This document shows positions 34,788-43,887 of a DNA stretch of 64,000 nt, piece by piece. Each line of letters opens with the position of its first letter. The first letter of the stretch is position 1. A program made the position numbers and the translations under genes. The notes below the pieces were generated by a model. That model was not told the origin of the DNA. It ran no database searches and was given only the letters and a program-made list of their open reading frames with translations. This DNA comes from Trichocoleus sp. FACHB-46 (GTDB lineage: Bacteria > Cyanobacteriota > Cyanobacteriia > FACHB-46). The DNA lies in assembly GCF_014695385.1 (NCBI RefSeq), contig NZ_JACJOD010000006.1, positions 744,001 to 808,000 on the forward strand, given 5' to 3'.

Positions 34788-36410
34788 TTAGACAACAATC
34801 AGATTGTTCAAGTTACCGCTATATCCTGTAATCTCAACAATTGAATCTTGAGCGGCTGAAAATCCTGCATTGCCGTCGTTAAACGCTATAAAAGTGCGCT
34901 GAGTGACAGATCCTTTACCACCACTCTCGATTAGATCAAATGCCACTGCACTATTGCTACCAAATCGGTCTTGCGTTAAAAGCCCTTGCATCGCTTTTTC
35001 TTGCAGAGAATAGACTTGGCCGACGTAGGTAACAGCTCCTGTAATGACGTTAGTAGGTGCGTCAATCAGGTCTGTATTCCATCCATAATAATCAAGATCA
35101 AGATCTGTAATGCGATCAAACTTTGTGAGCTGAGAATCACCGAGCGTTTCGAAGACAAAGGTGTCTGACTGGTTATAGTACCAAGTGGATGAATTGTTTC
35201 CGCCAGTTAGGATATCTGCATCCGCTCCTCCTATGAGCCGATCTGCGCCATCACCGCCGTCTAGTTTGTCACTGCCTGCTCCGGCAAAGATTTCGTCATT
35301 TCCGCCAAATCCCCGCAGGATATCACTGCCACCCAAGCCATAAATATATTCACCCTGATCGCTACCAGAGATAGTGTCTGGCCTACTACCACCATTTAAG
35401 ACCTGTTTGACTTCTAGATAAACCCAACCAATGCTAGTCGCGCCTAGGCTGTCACTGACGGTGTAGCTAAAACTTGCACCTGCAACGCCAGCGTTGGGAG
35501 TAAAGGAGATGTTGCCTGTATTTGGATCGATTTGAACTGTGCCGCTGAAGGCATCACTGACACCTGTGATAGTCAGAGGGTTATCTCCGTCAGGATCGAA
35601 GTCATTCGCCAATAACTCAGTGCTATTGATAGTGCTGGTTGTATCTCCACGCACTACTTTAAAGTCAGATCCTGTAACAGGTGAAGAATTCAGGACATTC
35701 ACAAATGCAGTGGCAGTGTCACTACCGCCAGCACCATCAGTTATAGCGTAGTCAAAGGATGCGGTTCCAACAAATCCTGAGCTTGGAGTAAATACGATAT
35801 AGCCATTTTGGTCGAGTTGAACAGTGCCATTGGTGGCGTTACTCACTTCTGTAACAGAGAGGGGATTTCCGTCAATATCGGAATCATTCCAAAGCAATTC
35901 CCCAGAAAAGAAGAATCTTGACTGATCGTGAGTAATAGAGAAATAGTCATCATTAGCAGTTGGTGGCTCGTTGAAGTTGGGACCAACTCCAATCGAGAGT
36001 GTATAGCTACCCGTAGAACCAGACGTACCGCTGCTTTCAATGTTGGGGTCGTAGCTAAAGTTTGAATAACCGCTTACACCCACATAATAAGTTCCAGCAC
36101 TGGGAACAATGAATCTAATAAAGGAGTCAAGACCATCAAAGTCATCATTGCGAGCTATTTCATTACCGTTGGCATCAAATAAGCGCAGGGCTGAATCTAG
36201 GAAAGATCCTAAATTTCTTGCATCAATGTCGAGTGTGATTCGATCTCCAGCATTGGCAACCTCAAACTTGAAGAAATCTACATCTTGCCCACTGTAAGAG
36301 TTGTCGCCAATGACACCACTATCAATGAAGTTTCCAGAAGCAATCAGACCCGTGTCAACTGCCGTAGCAAGTGTGTCATTCAATAGAAGATTCGTTTCAG
36401 TAGCAACCAT
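34788..36410 (-). CDS. Surface protein: PPC, Ig-like, RTX and bluetail domains
   Basis: A 540-residue predicted secreted or surface protein. In order: a pre-peptidase C-terminal (PPC) beta-sandwich (about 20-145, with QDVDFFKFEV and GTYYVGVSG); two cadherin/VCBS-type Ig repeats (150-340, each with a NDxDxDGxPL-like calcium signature); RTX nonapeptides GGxGxDxLxG (350-410) that bind calcium; and a C-terminal domain ending in AFNDGNAGF..DSIVEITGYSG, typical of the cyanobacterial 'bluetail' putative surface family. There is no classical signal peptide, consistent with type I secretion. The gene lies between 37-bp direct repeats and next to broken genes, suggesting it moved in. Confidence 0.85.
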   Translation of the reverse strand: MVATETNLLLNDTLATAVDTGLIASGNFIDSGVIGDNSYSGQDVDFFKFEVANAGDRITLDIDARNLGSFLDSALRLFDANGNEIARNDDFDGLDSFIRFIVPSAGTYYVGVSGYSNFSYDPNIESSGTSGSTGSYTLSIGVGPNFNEPPTANDDYFSITHDQSRFFFSGELLWNDSDIDGNPLSVTEVSNATNGTVQLDQNGYIVFTPSSGFVGTASFDYAITDGAGGSDTATAFVNVLNSSPVTGSDFKVVRGDTTSTINSTELLANDFDPDGDNPLTITGVSDAFSGTVQIDPNTGNISFTPNAGVAGASFSYTVSDSLGATSIGWVYLEVKQVLNGGSRPDTISGSDQGEYIYGLGGSDILRGFGGNDEIFAGAGSDKLDGGDGADRLIGGADADILTGGNNSSTWYYNQSDTFVFETLGDSQLTKFDRITDLDLDYYGWNTDLIDAPTNVITGAVTYVGQVYSLQEKAMQGLLTQDRFGSNSAVAFDLIESGGKGSVTQRTFIAFNDGNAGFSAAQDSIVEITGYSGNLNNLIVV

Positions 36411-36602
36411 TCAAGTCCCTTCAATTAAAACTCAATGTCTGGAATGTCTTATGACTATCCCCTGGGGAATACAAAATCAAAATAGACAATTCCAGATAGC
36501 GTTGCTCTAATTTTTTTGCAAGAAAAGAACCAAGCCCAACAGAAATAGTTCTCTTTGCCTAAATTGATTGCAGTTTGGGTCAGAAGGTATGTAGATAAAA
36601 AT

Positions 36603-36639
36603 GCGATCGCGCTTGACCAATGTTTGAAGGGGCGATCGC
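36603..36639. repeat. 37-bp direct repeat, right copy
   Basis: Partner of 34665-34701 in the same orientation. It ends 2 bp before the stop codon of the frameshifted minus-strand gene. Confidence 0.7.
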
Positions 36640-36640
36640 T

Positions 36641-37074
36641 TTATGTTTTGTCGTCTTTTACCCATCTAGGAAGCTGAAGTTCAAACTCCAACACTTTTTT
36701 GAAGTCATGAATGATCGATCGCATACTCTCAATACTGGTGATGAGGGTCTGTTGTCCTTTTTTCCAGTCTGTGCGATCGACGGTGCCAATGACGAGGTAA
36801 TCATTACCAATCAAATTTGGTTTGCCCTGTTGCATACACATTGCTGCTAATAGTTCCTCCAATTCATCTTGATGAAGAATTAGTAGCTCGCAGGAAGGGC
36901 AATAACGACAGGTCTTATTGAGTATGAGAGGTTGTATTGGTTCTAAGAACACGAAGAGGGGAAACTTCGTAGTTTGGTTTTAGCCTCGCATTTGGGGCAG
37001 GAAGTAAACCGTGCATCTTTGTAAGGATTCAAGAAAAATTTGTGGCGAGGTGTTTGCTTGCCGAAATGTTTCAT
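36641..37074 (-). pseudogene. Frameshifted hypothetical gene with paired zinc-ribbon-like cysteines
   Basis: An ATG at 37072-37074, with a perfect GGGGAGG ribosome site 3 nt upstream, opens a frame (MKHFGKQTPRHKFFLNPYKD, then TSCPKCEAKTKLRSFP) that stops soon after a GGGG run at 36958-36961. The next frame continues at the same point with a plausible family continuation (VFLEPIQPLILNKTCRYCPS, then CELLILHQDELEELL and GNDYLVIGTVDR) to 36641. One extra base in the run would restore a protein of about 144 residues with two CxxC pairs (CPKC, CRYC). I recall cyanobacterial homologues of that layout. It is either a true frameshift pseudogene or a sequencing error. Function unknown. Confidence 0.7.
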
Positions 37075-37216
37075 TTTCCTCCCCTGTTCAGCATTTTAAC
37101 GTTAGGCTAGCCGATCGCGATCGCCTGATGCCGTTTTTGATGTTTTTTAACTGAACTTACTGGTTACTCCGGTTTAAGCTGACGTTATAGGGAGTTATGT
37201 CACGAGAGAGTGCCTT

Positions 37217-37438
37217 ATGTCTGACACAAAAACTCTACCTCGCCTCAGCGAAGCGCAGGTTCATCAACTTGCGACCAAGCAGAGTTTTGAACGGGGCGAT
37301 CGCTATTACCGCGATGGTGCAATGATCAATCCAACACTTCAAGGATTGGAATTGCGGGCGGATTGTCAAGGTTCAGGGCTCTATGTTCTCTGGGTGCACG
37401 TAGATAACATAGCCAAAGCTACTGCCAAAGGCACCTAA
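37217..37438 (+). pseudogene. N-terminal fragment of a SWIM zinc-finger protein
   Basis: The 73-residue frame begins LPRLSEAQVHQLATKQSFER, then GDRYYRDGAMINPTLQG, the conserved start of SWIM zinc-finger proteins (L..A.I..LA...SF.RG..YY..GAV). The expected CxCxnCxH zinc motif is absent and the tail (DNIAKATAKGT) does not fit, so it is a truncated remnant. A HIP1-based terminator follows. Confidence 0.6.
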
Positions 37439-37464
37439 TACCAATATTGAACTAGATAGTCCAG

Positions 37465-37507
37465 AGCGATCGCCCTTGTATTCCAATTGCAAAGGCGATC
37501 GCTTTTT
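37465..37507 (+). terminator. Terminator built from two HIP1 octamers
   Basis: AGCGATCGCC (37465-37474) pairs over 10 bp with GGCGATCGCT (37494-37503), followed on the plus strand by CTTTTTG. Each arm contains a palindromic GCGATCGC, so the arms could also pair with themselves. Confidence 0.65.
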
Positions 37508-37538
37508 GTAGTTTTATGGCCTGAACATCATTATCTAG

Positions 37539-39188
37539 TTAGGCAGACATCACCCAACTCTGGAGATTAGAACTGAATTGAGTGAGGTCTACGTTTTTCA
37601 CAATGGCAACAGTTTGGGCAGAACTAGTCTGGAACAGAATATCTGCGCCTTGAGGAATCGCTACACTAATGCTGCTACCAGAAGTCACAATCGAGTCGGT
37701 GCCAATCTGGAAATCTGTAATGACGTGAGGAGTGCCAGGGATGACGGACTCGTTAATCCAGAACTGGTCTCGGCCTGCTCCTCCTGTCATGGTGCTGCCT
37801 CTACTGCCACCAAATAACAAGTCATCACCATCACCACCCAACAGTTGGTCTGCGCCACCGAGTGCGCCTACTCTGCCCTCTGACTTACCATGCTGCATGT
37901 AGTGAGCAAATCCACTTGTGAAAACTCCCTGAGCCACTGCTGCTGCAATGTCTGCGTTGCTTCCGAGATAGTAGCTCTCGCTGTAGAAACTGCTGGGATT
38001 ACGGCCTTCTTTGTGACCGTGCTGACTGAAGTGGTCAAATCCACTGGCGAAGGCTCCTTGAGCTACCGCTGCCGCGACATCTGAGTTGGTAGAGAGGTAG
38101 TATCTCTCATTAAACAGTAAGTCGTCGCTACGACCCTCAAATTGTCCATGATTTAGGAAGTGTTCTAATCCGCTGCTGAAGATACCCTGAGCTACCGCTA
38201 CTGCCACATCCGGATTCTCACCCAGGTAGATTGTTTCATCGAAGGAGTGACTAGCGGCTCGACCTTCATACAGACCGTGGTTCACAAAGTGAACGAGACC
38301 ACTGCTAAAAACACCCTGATCAACCGCAGCAGCCACATCTGGGTTCTGCTCTAAGTAGAGTGCTTCATCATAGAACTCGCTGGGGTTGCGTCCCTCATAG
38401 AGACCGTGTTGAGTAAAATGGTGAAAACCGTTGCGAAATACGCCTTGACCCACTGCTGCTGCGACATCTGAATTCTGCTCTAGATAGAAGGATTCATCAA
38501 ACAACTGGGTGAGGATGCCTCCATCAGGTGCTCCAGTAAAACGAGCTTGCTGAGCTAGGGTAAAAGTACCATCAGATGCATCCTCAGCGATGAGGGTATC
38601 ATTCCCTGCTCCTCCAGAGAGGATGTTGCTGCCGCGATTGCCAATGATGATGTTATCGAGGGTATTGCCTGTGCCATTCGTGTTTTGATGACCTGTGAGA
38701 GTCAAGTTTTCTAAGTTAGGACCCAAAGTCCAAGCAACACTCGATCGCACAGAATCTACACTGACTGGAATATCACCACCGAAGTCTTCCGATCGAATAG
38801 AATCACCAAGGCTATCAACAATAAAAATATTATTACCTGTGCCACCGCCACCATATAGGAAATCATCTCCATTTCCACCATTGAAGACAAAGGTGCTCCC
38901 ATCCGTTGGCCCTAAATTATAAGTCACAATAGAGTCATTACCTGCCCCACCAAACAGGAAACCACCGCCGTCAGAAGCTTCTATAATGTCATCTCCCTCA
39001 CCTCCATCCACAATATTGAAACCTTCGTAGGCATATAGAAAATCGCTGCCTGTACCGCCGAGGAGGAGGTTGTCACCAGCTCCATATATTTCATCATCTC
39101 CGCCTTGCCCATCTAAAATATCAAAAGAATCCTTATTTCCGGAATCATTCAAATAGTTGTTCTGCTCATCGCCAGCAATGTAAGCCAT
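37539..39188 (-). CDS. RTX-type calcium-binding repeat protein, copy 1
   Basis: A predicted type-I-secreted surface protein of 549 residues, starting at ATG 39188 (MAYIAGDEQNNYLNDSG) with AAGGA 8 nt upstream. Residues 1-120 contain RTX-like calcium motifs (GQGGDDEIYG, GGEGDDIIE). A beta-roll with LENLTLTG and GGAGNDTLIAE follows. Then come five repeats of about 43 residues with the core (Y/F)YL..N.DVAAAV.QG.F.SGF.HF.QHG..EGR, and a second RTX block (GGDGDDLLFGG), closing with a strand-rich tail. Each 43-residue unit resembles a repeat in other bacterial RTX surface proteins. It is a tandem paralogue of the gene at 39422-41068. Role in adhesion or sheath is inference. Confidence 0.85.
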   Translation of the reverse strand: MAYIAGDEQNNYLNDSGNKDSFDILDGQGGDDEIYGAGDNLLLGGTGSDFLYAYEGFNIVDGGEGDDIIEASDGGGFLFGGAGNDSIVTYNLGPTDGSTFVFNGGNGDDFLYGGGGTGNNIFIVDSLGDSIRSEDFGGDIPVSVDSVRSSVAWTLGPNLENLTLTGHQNTNGTGNTLDNIIIGNRGSNILSGGAGNDTLIAEDASDGTFTLAQQARFTGAPDGGILTQLFDESFYLEQNSDVAAAVGQGVFRNGFHHFTQHGLYEGRNPSEFYDEALYLEQNPDVAAAVDQGVFSSGLVHFVNHGLYEGRAASHSFDETIYLGENPDVAVAVAQGIFSSGLEHFLNHGQFEGRSDDLLFNERYYLSTNSDVAAAVAQGAFASGFDHFSQHGHKEGRNPSSFYSESYYLGSNADIAAAVAQGVFTSGFAHYMQHGKSEGRVGALGGADQLLGGDGDDLLFGGSRGSTMTGGAGRDQFWINESVIPGTPHVITDFQIGTDSIVTSGSSISVAIPQGADILFQTSSAQTVAIVKNVDLTQFSSNLQSWVMSA

Positions 39189-39421
39189 GTTAGATGTCCT
39201 TGAAATTTGTGAGTGTTGAATCTTGTCGGCAAGGCAATTCCTACGGTCTGGTATTACAGTAGAAAGCCTCAAAATTTGTGCTGATATCTATGGGGCAGAG
39301 ATATCAGAAGCTATCTGAATGCAACATATAGAAGGCTTGGAAAACTCTTTGAGGGGTCGCAGTACGATCAAGCTGACAGGTATCTGGCGAGAAACTAGGC
39401 TGGTTATACGGACTAGGCTGG

Positions 39422-41068
39422 TTACGCAGAAACTAGCCAGTTGTTGGGATTAGAACTGAATTGACCAAAATCTACGTTTTTTACAATGGCAACAGTTTGA
39501 GCAGAACTAGTCTGGAACAGAATATCTGCGCCTTGAGGAATCGCTACACTAATGCTGCTACCAGAAGTCACAATCGAGTCGGTGCCAATCTGGAAATCTG
39601 TAATGACGTGAGGAGTGCCAGGGATGACAGACTCGTTAATCCAGAACTGATCTCGACCTGCTCCACCCGTCATGGTGCTGCCTCTACTGCCACCAAATAA
39701 CAAGTCATCACCATCACCACCTAACAGTTGGTCTGCGCCACCGAGTGCGCCTACTCTGCCCTCTGACTTGCCATACTGCATGTAGTGAGCAAATCCACTT
39801 GTGAAAACTCCCTGAGTCACTGCTGTTGCGACATCTGAGTTGCTTTCTAGATAGTAGCTTTCACTATAGAAAGTGCTGGGGTTGCGGCCTTCTCGATGGC
39901 CATGCTGAGTAAAGTGATCAAAGCCAGTTTGAAAGGCACCCGCAGCGACTGCCGCCGCAACATCTGAGTTGGTAGATAGGTAGTATCTCTCGCTGAACAG
40001 CAAGTCATCACTACGACCCTCAAACTGTCCATGAGCCAAAAAATGCTCTAAGCCGCTGCTGATGACACCCTGAGCTACAGCCACAGCTACATCTGGATTC
40101 TCACCCAGATAGATTGTTTCATCGAAGGAGTGACTAGCGACTCGACCTTCATACAGACCGTGGTTCACAAAATGAACGAGACCACTGCTAAAAACACCCT
40201 GATCAACCGCAGCAGCCACATCTGGGTTCTGCTCTAAGTAGAGTGCTTCATCATAGAACTCGCTGGGGTTGCGTCCCTCATAGAGACCGTGTTGAGTAAA
40301 ATGGTGAAAACCGTTGCGAAATACGCCTTGACCCACTGCTGCTGCGACATCTGGATTCTGCTCCAGATAGAAGGATTCATCAAACAGCTGAGTGAGGATG
40401 CCTCCATCAGGTGCTCCAGTGAAACGAGCTTGCTGAGCGAGGGTGAGAATACCTTCAGAGGTAGACTCAGCGATGAGGGTATCATTCCCTGCTCCTCCAG
40501 AGAGGATGTTGCTGCCGCGATTGCCAATGATGATGTTATCGAGGGTATTCCCTGTACCATTCGTGTTTTGATGGCCTGTGAGAGTCAAATTTTCTAAGTC
40601 AGGACCCAAAGTCCAAGCAACACTCGATCGCACAGTAGACACACTTGGTATTTGATTGTTGTAGTCCCACTCTCGAACACCATCGCCAACGCTATCGACG
40701 ATGTAGATATGATTGCCTACACCACCATACATGAAGTCGTCTCCAACCCCACCATTGAGGACGAAGCTGACACCACTCGTATCCGTTACTGATGGAGCAT
40801 CAGCCAGAATAAAGTCGTCGCCTGCGCCACCAAACAGAAAACCGCTCCCGCCATAAATTTCTATGTTGTCATTTCCTTCACCTCCATCTACGATATTGAA
40901 ACCGTCAGAGGGATATATGAGATCGTTGCCTGCGCCGCCGAAGATGAGGTTATCGCCAGCTGTATATATCTCATCATTTCCACCTTGTCCATCCAAAATA
41001 TCAAAGGAATCTTCACTTCCGGAATCATTCAAATAGTTATCCTGTTCGTCGCCAGCAATGTAAGCCAT
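39422..41068 (-). CDS. RTX-type calcium-binding repeat protein, copy 2
   Basis: Tandem paralogue of the preceding gene: same start (MAYIAGDEQDNYLNDSG), same architecture with five 43-residue repeats, 548 residues. Copies are nearly identical in the repeat start (about 40250-40500 against 38370-38620) and C-terminal RTX block, and diverge most in the first 200 residues. The start is the ATG at 41068, with the same AAGGACATCTAAC leader as copy 1. The 5' flanks are also similar for about 150 bp, so the duplication included the promoter. Separate promoters are likely because 233 bp of non-coding DNA separates the genes. Confidence 0.85.
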   Translation of the reverse strand: MAYIAGDEQDNYLNDSGSEDSFDILDGQGGNDEIYTAGDNLIFGGAGNDLIYPSDGFNIVDGGEGNDNIEIYGGSGFLFGGAGDDFILADAPSVTDTSGVSFVLNGGVGDDFMYGGVGNHIYIVDSVGDGVREWDYNNQIPSVSTVRSSVAWTLGPDLENLTLTGHQNTNGTGNTLDNIIIGNRGSNILSGGAGNDTLIAESTSEGILTLAQQARFTGAPDGGILTQLFDESFYLEQNPDVAAAVGQGVFRNGFHHFTQHGLYEGRNPSEFYDEALYLEQNPDVAAAVDQGVFSSGLVHFVNHGLYEGRVASHSFDETIYLGENPDVAVAVAQGVISSGLEHFLAHGQFEGRSDDLLFSERYYLSTNSDVAAAVAAGAFQTGFDHFTQHGHREGRNPSTFYSESYYLESNSDVATAVTQGVFTSGFAHYMQYGKSEGRVGALGGADQLLGGDGDDLLFGGSRGSTMTGGAGRDQFWINESVIPGTPHVITDFQIGTDSIVTSGSSISVAIPQGADILFQTSSAQTVAIVKNVDFGQFSSNPNNWLVSA

Positions 41069-41823
41069 GTTAGATGTCCTTGAAATTTGTGAAGTTGTGA
41101 GTGTTGAATCTTGTCGACAAGGCAACTCCAACTGCCTGCGATCGCGGTAGGGAGCCTCGGATTTAGATCTGGTATTTTTGGGGTGTAGATACCAGATGCT
41201 ATCTGAATGCAGAATGTAGAAGATTTGGAAAGCGTTTAAGAGAGACGATCGCTTCTGTAAGAGAATCTAAGAGACTAGAAAAACATGGATTACATTACTA
41301 CCGCAGCTGCTATCTGGAGCGTTGTCTACCGTTAACCGAATAGCCGTCGTCGCTGTTACCAAAAATGATGTCATGCTTGATTCCTCCTAGATGCAGCGGG
41401 TGTCTATGTATCACCTTGTAGAATTAATGGTAAATTTTGTAACCTTATTTCAGCTTCCTCCAGTAGATTCACCCAGAAGCAGGATTTGGTAGATTTGCGG
41501 AGGATTTTTCTCCCAGCTCCCTCAAACCTAGTGATTGTCCTATATTGAGCTGCTCTTTAGGTGGCTGCAACCCAAATTTACTGGGTAGGGCGATCGCATC
41601 CAGACGAGCAACACTAGACTCTAACCGACATTAGACAAGCGGCAAACTGGAGGCTGGAGGCGTTAAGTTCAGCGGATTTTTCATCTTCCATCGTCATTAA
41701 TTCACGCTCTTTAGATGATCACAGTACGATCAAGCTGAGGGGTATTAAAGGCTTGGGTTTTGAAACTTGGTGGATAAAAGCTAAGCTACCTCTCTGTATC
41801 AGCTTGCAACTTCTTTGGGTTCT
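41069..41823. other. 755-bp region between RTX copy 2 and the CBS-GGDEF gene
   Basis: Contains duplicated RTX-gene upstream sequence (near 41195-41240, matching 39305-39350), the small frame above, and a repeated motif AGTACGATCAAGCTGA near 41720 that also occurs near 39362. The two copies of this motif show the second RTX flank is about 490 bp longer than the first. No RNA gene seen. Confidence 0.45.
41267..41374 (-). CDS. Possible 35-residue peptide with a strong ribosome site
   Basis: An ATG at 41374 follows AGGAGG with 8-nt spacing and opens 35 codons ending at TAG (41267-41269), MTSFLVTATTAIRLTVDNAP at the start. A different frame of the same stretch reads DIIFGNSDDGYSVNG, which looks like a decayed RTX motif. 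Either a real small gene or debris of a third RTX gene; I cannot tell which. Confidence 0.25.
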   Translation of the reverse strand: MTSFLVTATTAIRLTVDNAPDSSCGSNVIHVFLVS

Positions 41824-43815
41824 ATGTTTTTCCCTTCTGCACTCTGGCTTAGTTCAGCGATCGCTCATGATCACTTGAGTGTTTCGCCTGACCTACCTAT
41901 GACTGAAGTTGTCAAGCTGATGAGCCAAGCTCATAAAAGCTATGTGTTAGTCGTAGATGCAGATCAGCTAGTTGGCATTTTTACTGAACGAGATGTGGTG
42001 AGACTGACAGCAGCCAAAACTTCCTGGTTAGAGGTGGCGATCGCTACGGTGATGACAACTCCTGTCATCACATTACAGGAATCTGAAGCTACGGATGTTT
42101 TGGTTCTGTTATCGCGCTTATGGAGATATCGGATTCGTCATTTGCCAATCTTAGATCAGCGAGAACGCATTATCGGTGTCGTGACTCGCCAAAGTATCCG
42201 CGAAGCCCTCAAGCCCGCAGCGCTACTCAAGGCGCGGCAGATTCATGAAGTCATGGTTAGCCCCGTGGTGGCTGCCCCCATCACGACCTCTGTGCTGCAA
42301 CTCAGCCAACTCATGCACCAGCATCAGATTAGTTGCGTGGTTCTGGTACAGCCTGAGGCGACAAATCCAGCGATCGCAAAGCCAATTGGCATCTTGACGG
42401 AGCGGGATGTAGTGCGGTTACAGGCGCAAAATTTAGACTTGGCCCAAACCTCCGTAGTGGCAGTAATAAATCGGCCATTGCATGCCATCCAACCGCAAGC
42501 TTCTCTTTGGAGCGCCCACGAGCAGATGCAACAGCATCAAATCCGGCGATTAGTAGTAGTAGGAGAAGCGGGGGAGCTGCTAGGTTTGGTAACTCAAAGT
42601 AGCATCCTGCAATCGCTCGATCCGTTGGAGTTACATCCAACATTAGATGCGCTGCAACAGGAGGTAGAGGCTCGGACGCAAGAAATGCAGCAGACCAACG
42701 AGAAATTGCAGCGAGAAATTGTGGAACGGGTGAAAGTAGAACAAACGCTGCAAAGTCAAATTGCCAAAGAACAATTGATGAGTGCGATCGCCAATCACAT
42801 GCGGCAGTCGTTGCATCTAGACACCATCTTGAACACAACCGTGGAGGAAGTGAGGCAGTTTCTGCAAGTCGATCGGGTGCTGATTTACCGCTTTGAATCG
42901 AATGGCAACAGTACCGTTGCTGTAGAGTCGGTAGCAACCGATCGGATGTCGATCGTGGGGAAGATGATGGAGGCTGCTTACTTTACCAAGCGTTGCCGCC
43001 AGTCTTATCAGATGGGGCAGATGCAAGCGATCGCCGACGTGACCCAAGCCAACTTGCCATCGCGTTACCTGCATTTGCTGGCTCTGCTTCAAGCTCGTGC
43101 AGCTTTAACTGTGCCCATTCTTCGAGGCGACGAACTTTGGGGGCTACTCAGTGCCTATCAATGTGGCCAACCGCGACAGTGGCAACCCTTAGAAATTGAG
43201 CTGCTGCAACAGTTATCGACTCAGGTCGGCATTGCGATTCAACAAGCCCAGCTTTACCAACAACTAGAAGTGGCGAACCAAGAGCTACGGCGGTTAGCAA
43301 ATTCGGACGGGTTAACTGAGTTAGCCAACCGTCGCTCTTTTGACGAATATTTAGATAAAGAGTGGCGACGCGCCTTGCGACACCGGACGCCCCTAGCGCT
43401 GATCATGGGCGATGTTGATTTCTTTAAACGCTATAACGATTGTTATGGGCATCTCAGGGGCGATCGCTGTTTGCAACAAGTGGCGGCGGTGCTGCGTCAA
43501 ACAGCAAAGCGACCAGCAGACCTAGCGGCTCGCTATGGGGGTGAGGAGTTTGCCATTCTACTACCCAATACAGAAGATCGAGGTGCGACCTTGGTGGCCA
43601 CAGAAATTCAAACCCGGATTCAGACTTTGCGAATTCCTCATGCTCAGTCCTCGATTGCGGATTATGTCACCTTGAGTTTGGGGATTGCTTGCTTAGTTCC
43701 TCGAACTGGCATTGCTCCCACGTTCTTAATTGCCGCTGCTGACAAAGCTCTATATCAAGCAAAAATGGCAGGACGCGATCGCTACTTGATCTATCAGGAG
43801 TCAGCTCAAGGCTGA
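41824..43815 (+). CDS. Diguanylate cyclase with CBS pairs and GAF domain
   Basis: Cyclic-di-GMP synthase of 663 residues from the ATG at 41824. Two CBS (Bateman) pairs, about residues 10-270, carry repeated GIFTERDVVRL motifs and probably bind an adenine nucleotide. A coiled coil (about 275-315) leads to a GAF domain (320-485) in the phytochrome-like style (LDTILNTTVEEVRQFLQVDR) but without a clear chromophore Cys. The C-terminal GGDEF domain has the active motif GGEEF (572-576) and, five residues before it, the inhibitory site R563-x-x-D566, so product feedback is likely. Stands alone, transcribed away from the RTX genes. Confidence 0.93.
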   Translation: MFFPSALWLSSAIAHDHLSVSPDLPMTEVVKLMSQAHKSYVLVVDADQLVGIFTERDVVRLTAAKTSWLEVAIATVMTTPVITLQESEATDVLVLLSRLWRYRIRHLPILDQRERIIGVVTRQSIREALKPAALLKARQIHEVMVSPVVAAPITTSVLQLSQLMHQHQISCVVLVQPEATNPAIAKPIGILTERDVVRLQAQNLDLAQTSVVAVINRPLHAIQPQASLWSAHEQMQQHQIRRLVVVGEAGELLGLVTQSSILQSLDPLELHPTLDALQQEVEARTQEMQQTNEKLQREIVERVKVEQTLQSQIAKEQLMSAIANHMRQSLHLDTILNTTVEEVRQFLQVDRVLIYRFESNGNSTVAVESVATDRMSIVGKMMEAAYFTKRCRQSYQMGQMQAIADVTQANLPSRYLHLLALLQARAALTVPILRGDELWGLLSAYQCGQPRQWQPLEIELLQQLSTQVGIAIQQAQLYQQLEVANQELRRLANSDGLTELANRRSFDEYLDKEWRRALRHRTPLALIMGDVDFFKRYNDCYGHLRGDRCLQQVAAVLRQTAKRPADLAARYGGEEFAILLPNTEDRGATLVATEIQTRIQTLRIPHAQSSIADYVTLSLGIACLVPRTGIAPTFLIAAADKALYQAKMAGRDRYLIYQESAQG

Positions 43816-43887
43816 AGTTTCTAATTTATTGGCATTTCTGCATCGAATCTGTCAAAGTAATTCTCAAAGTGCTGTTGCTCCAAGCCC

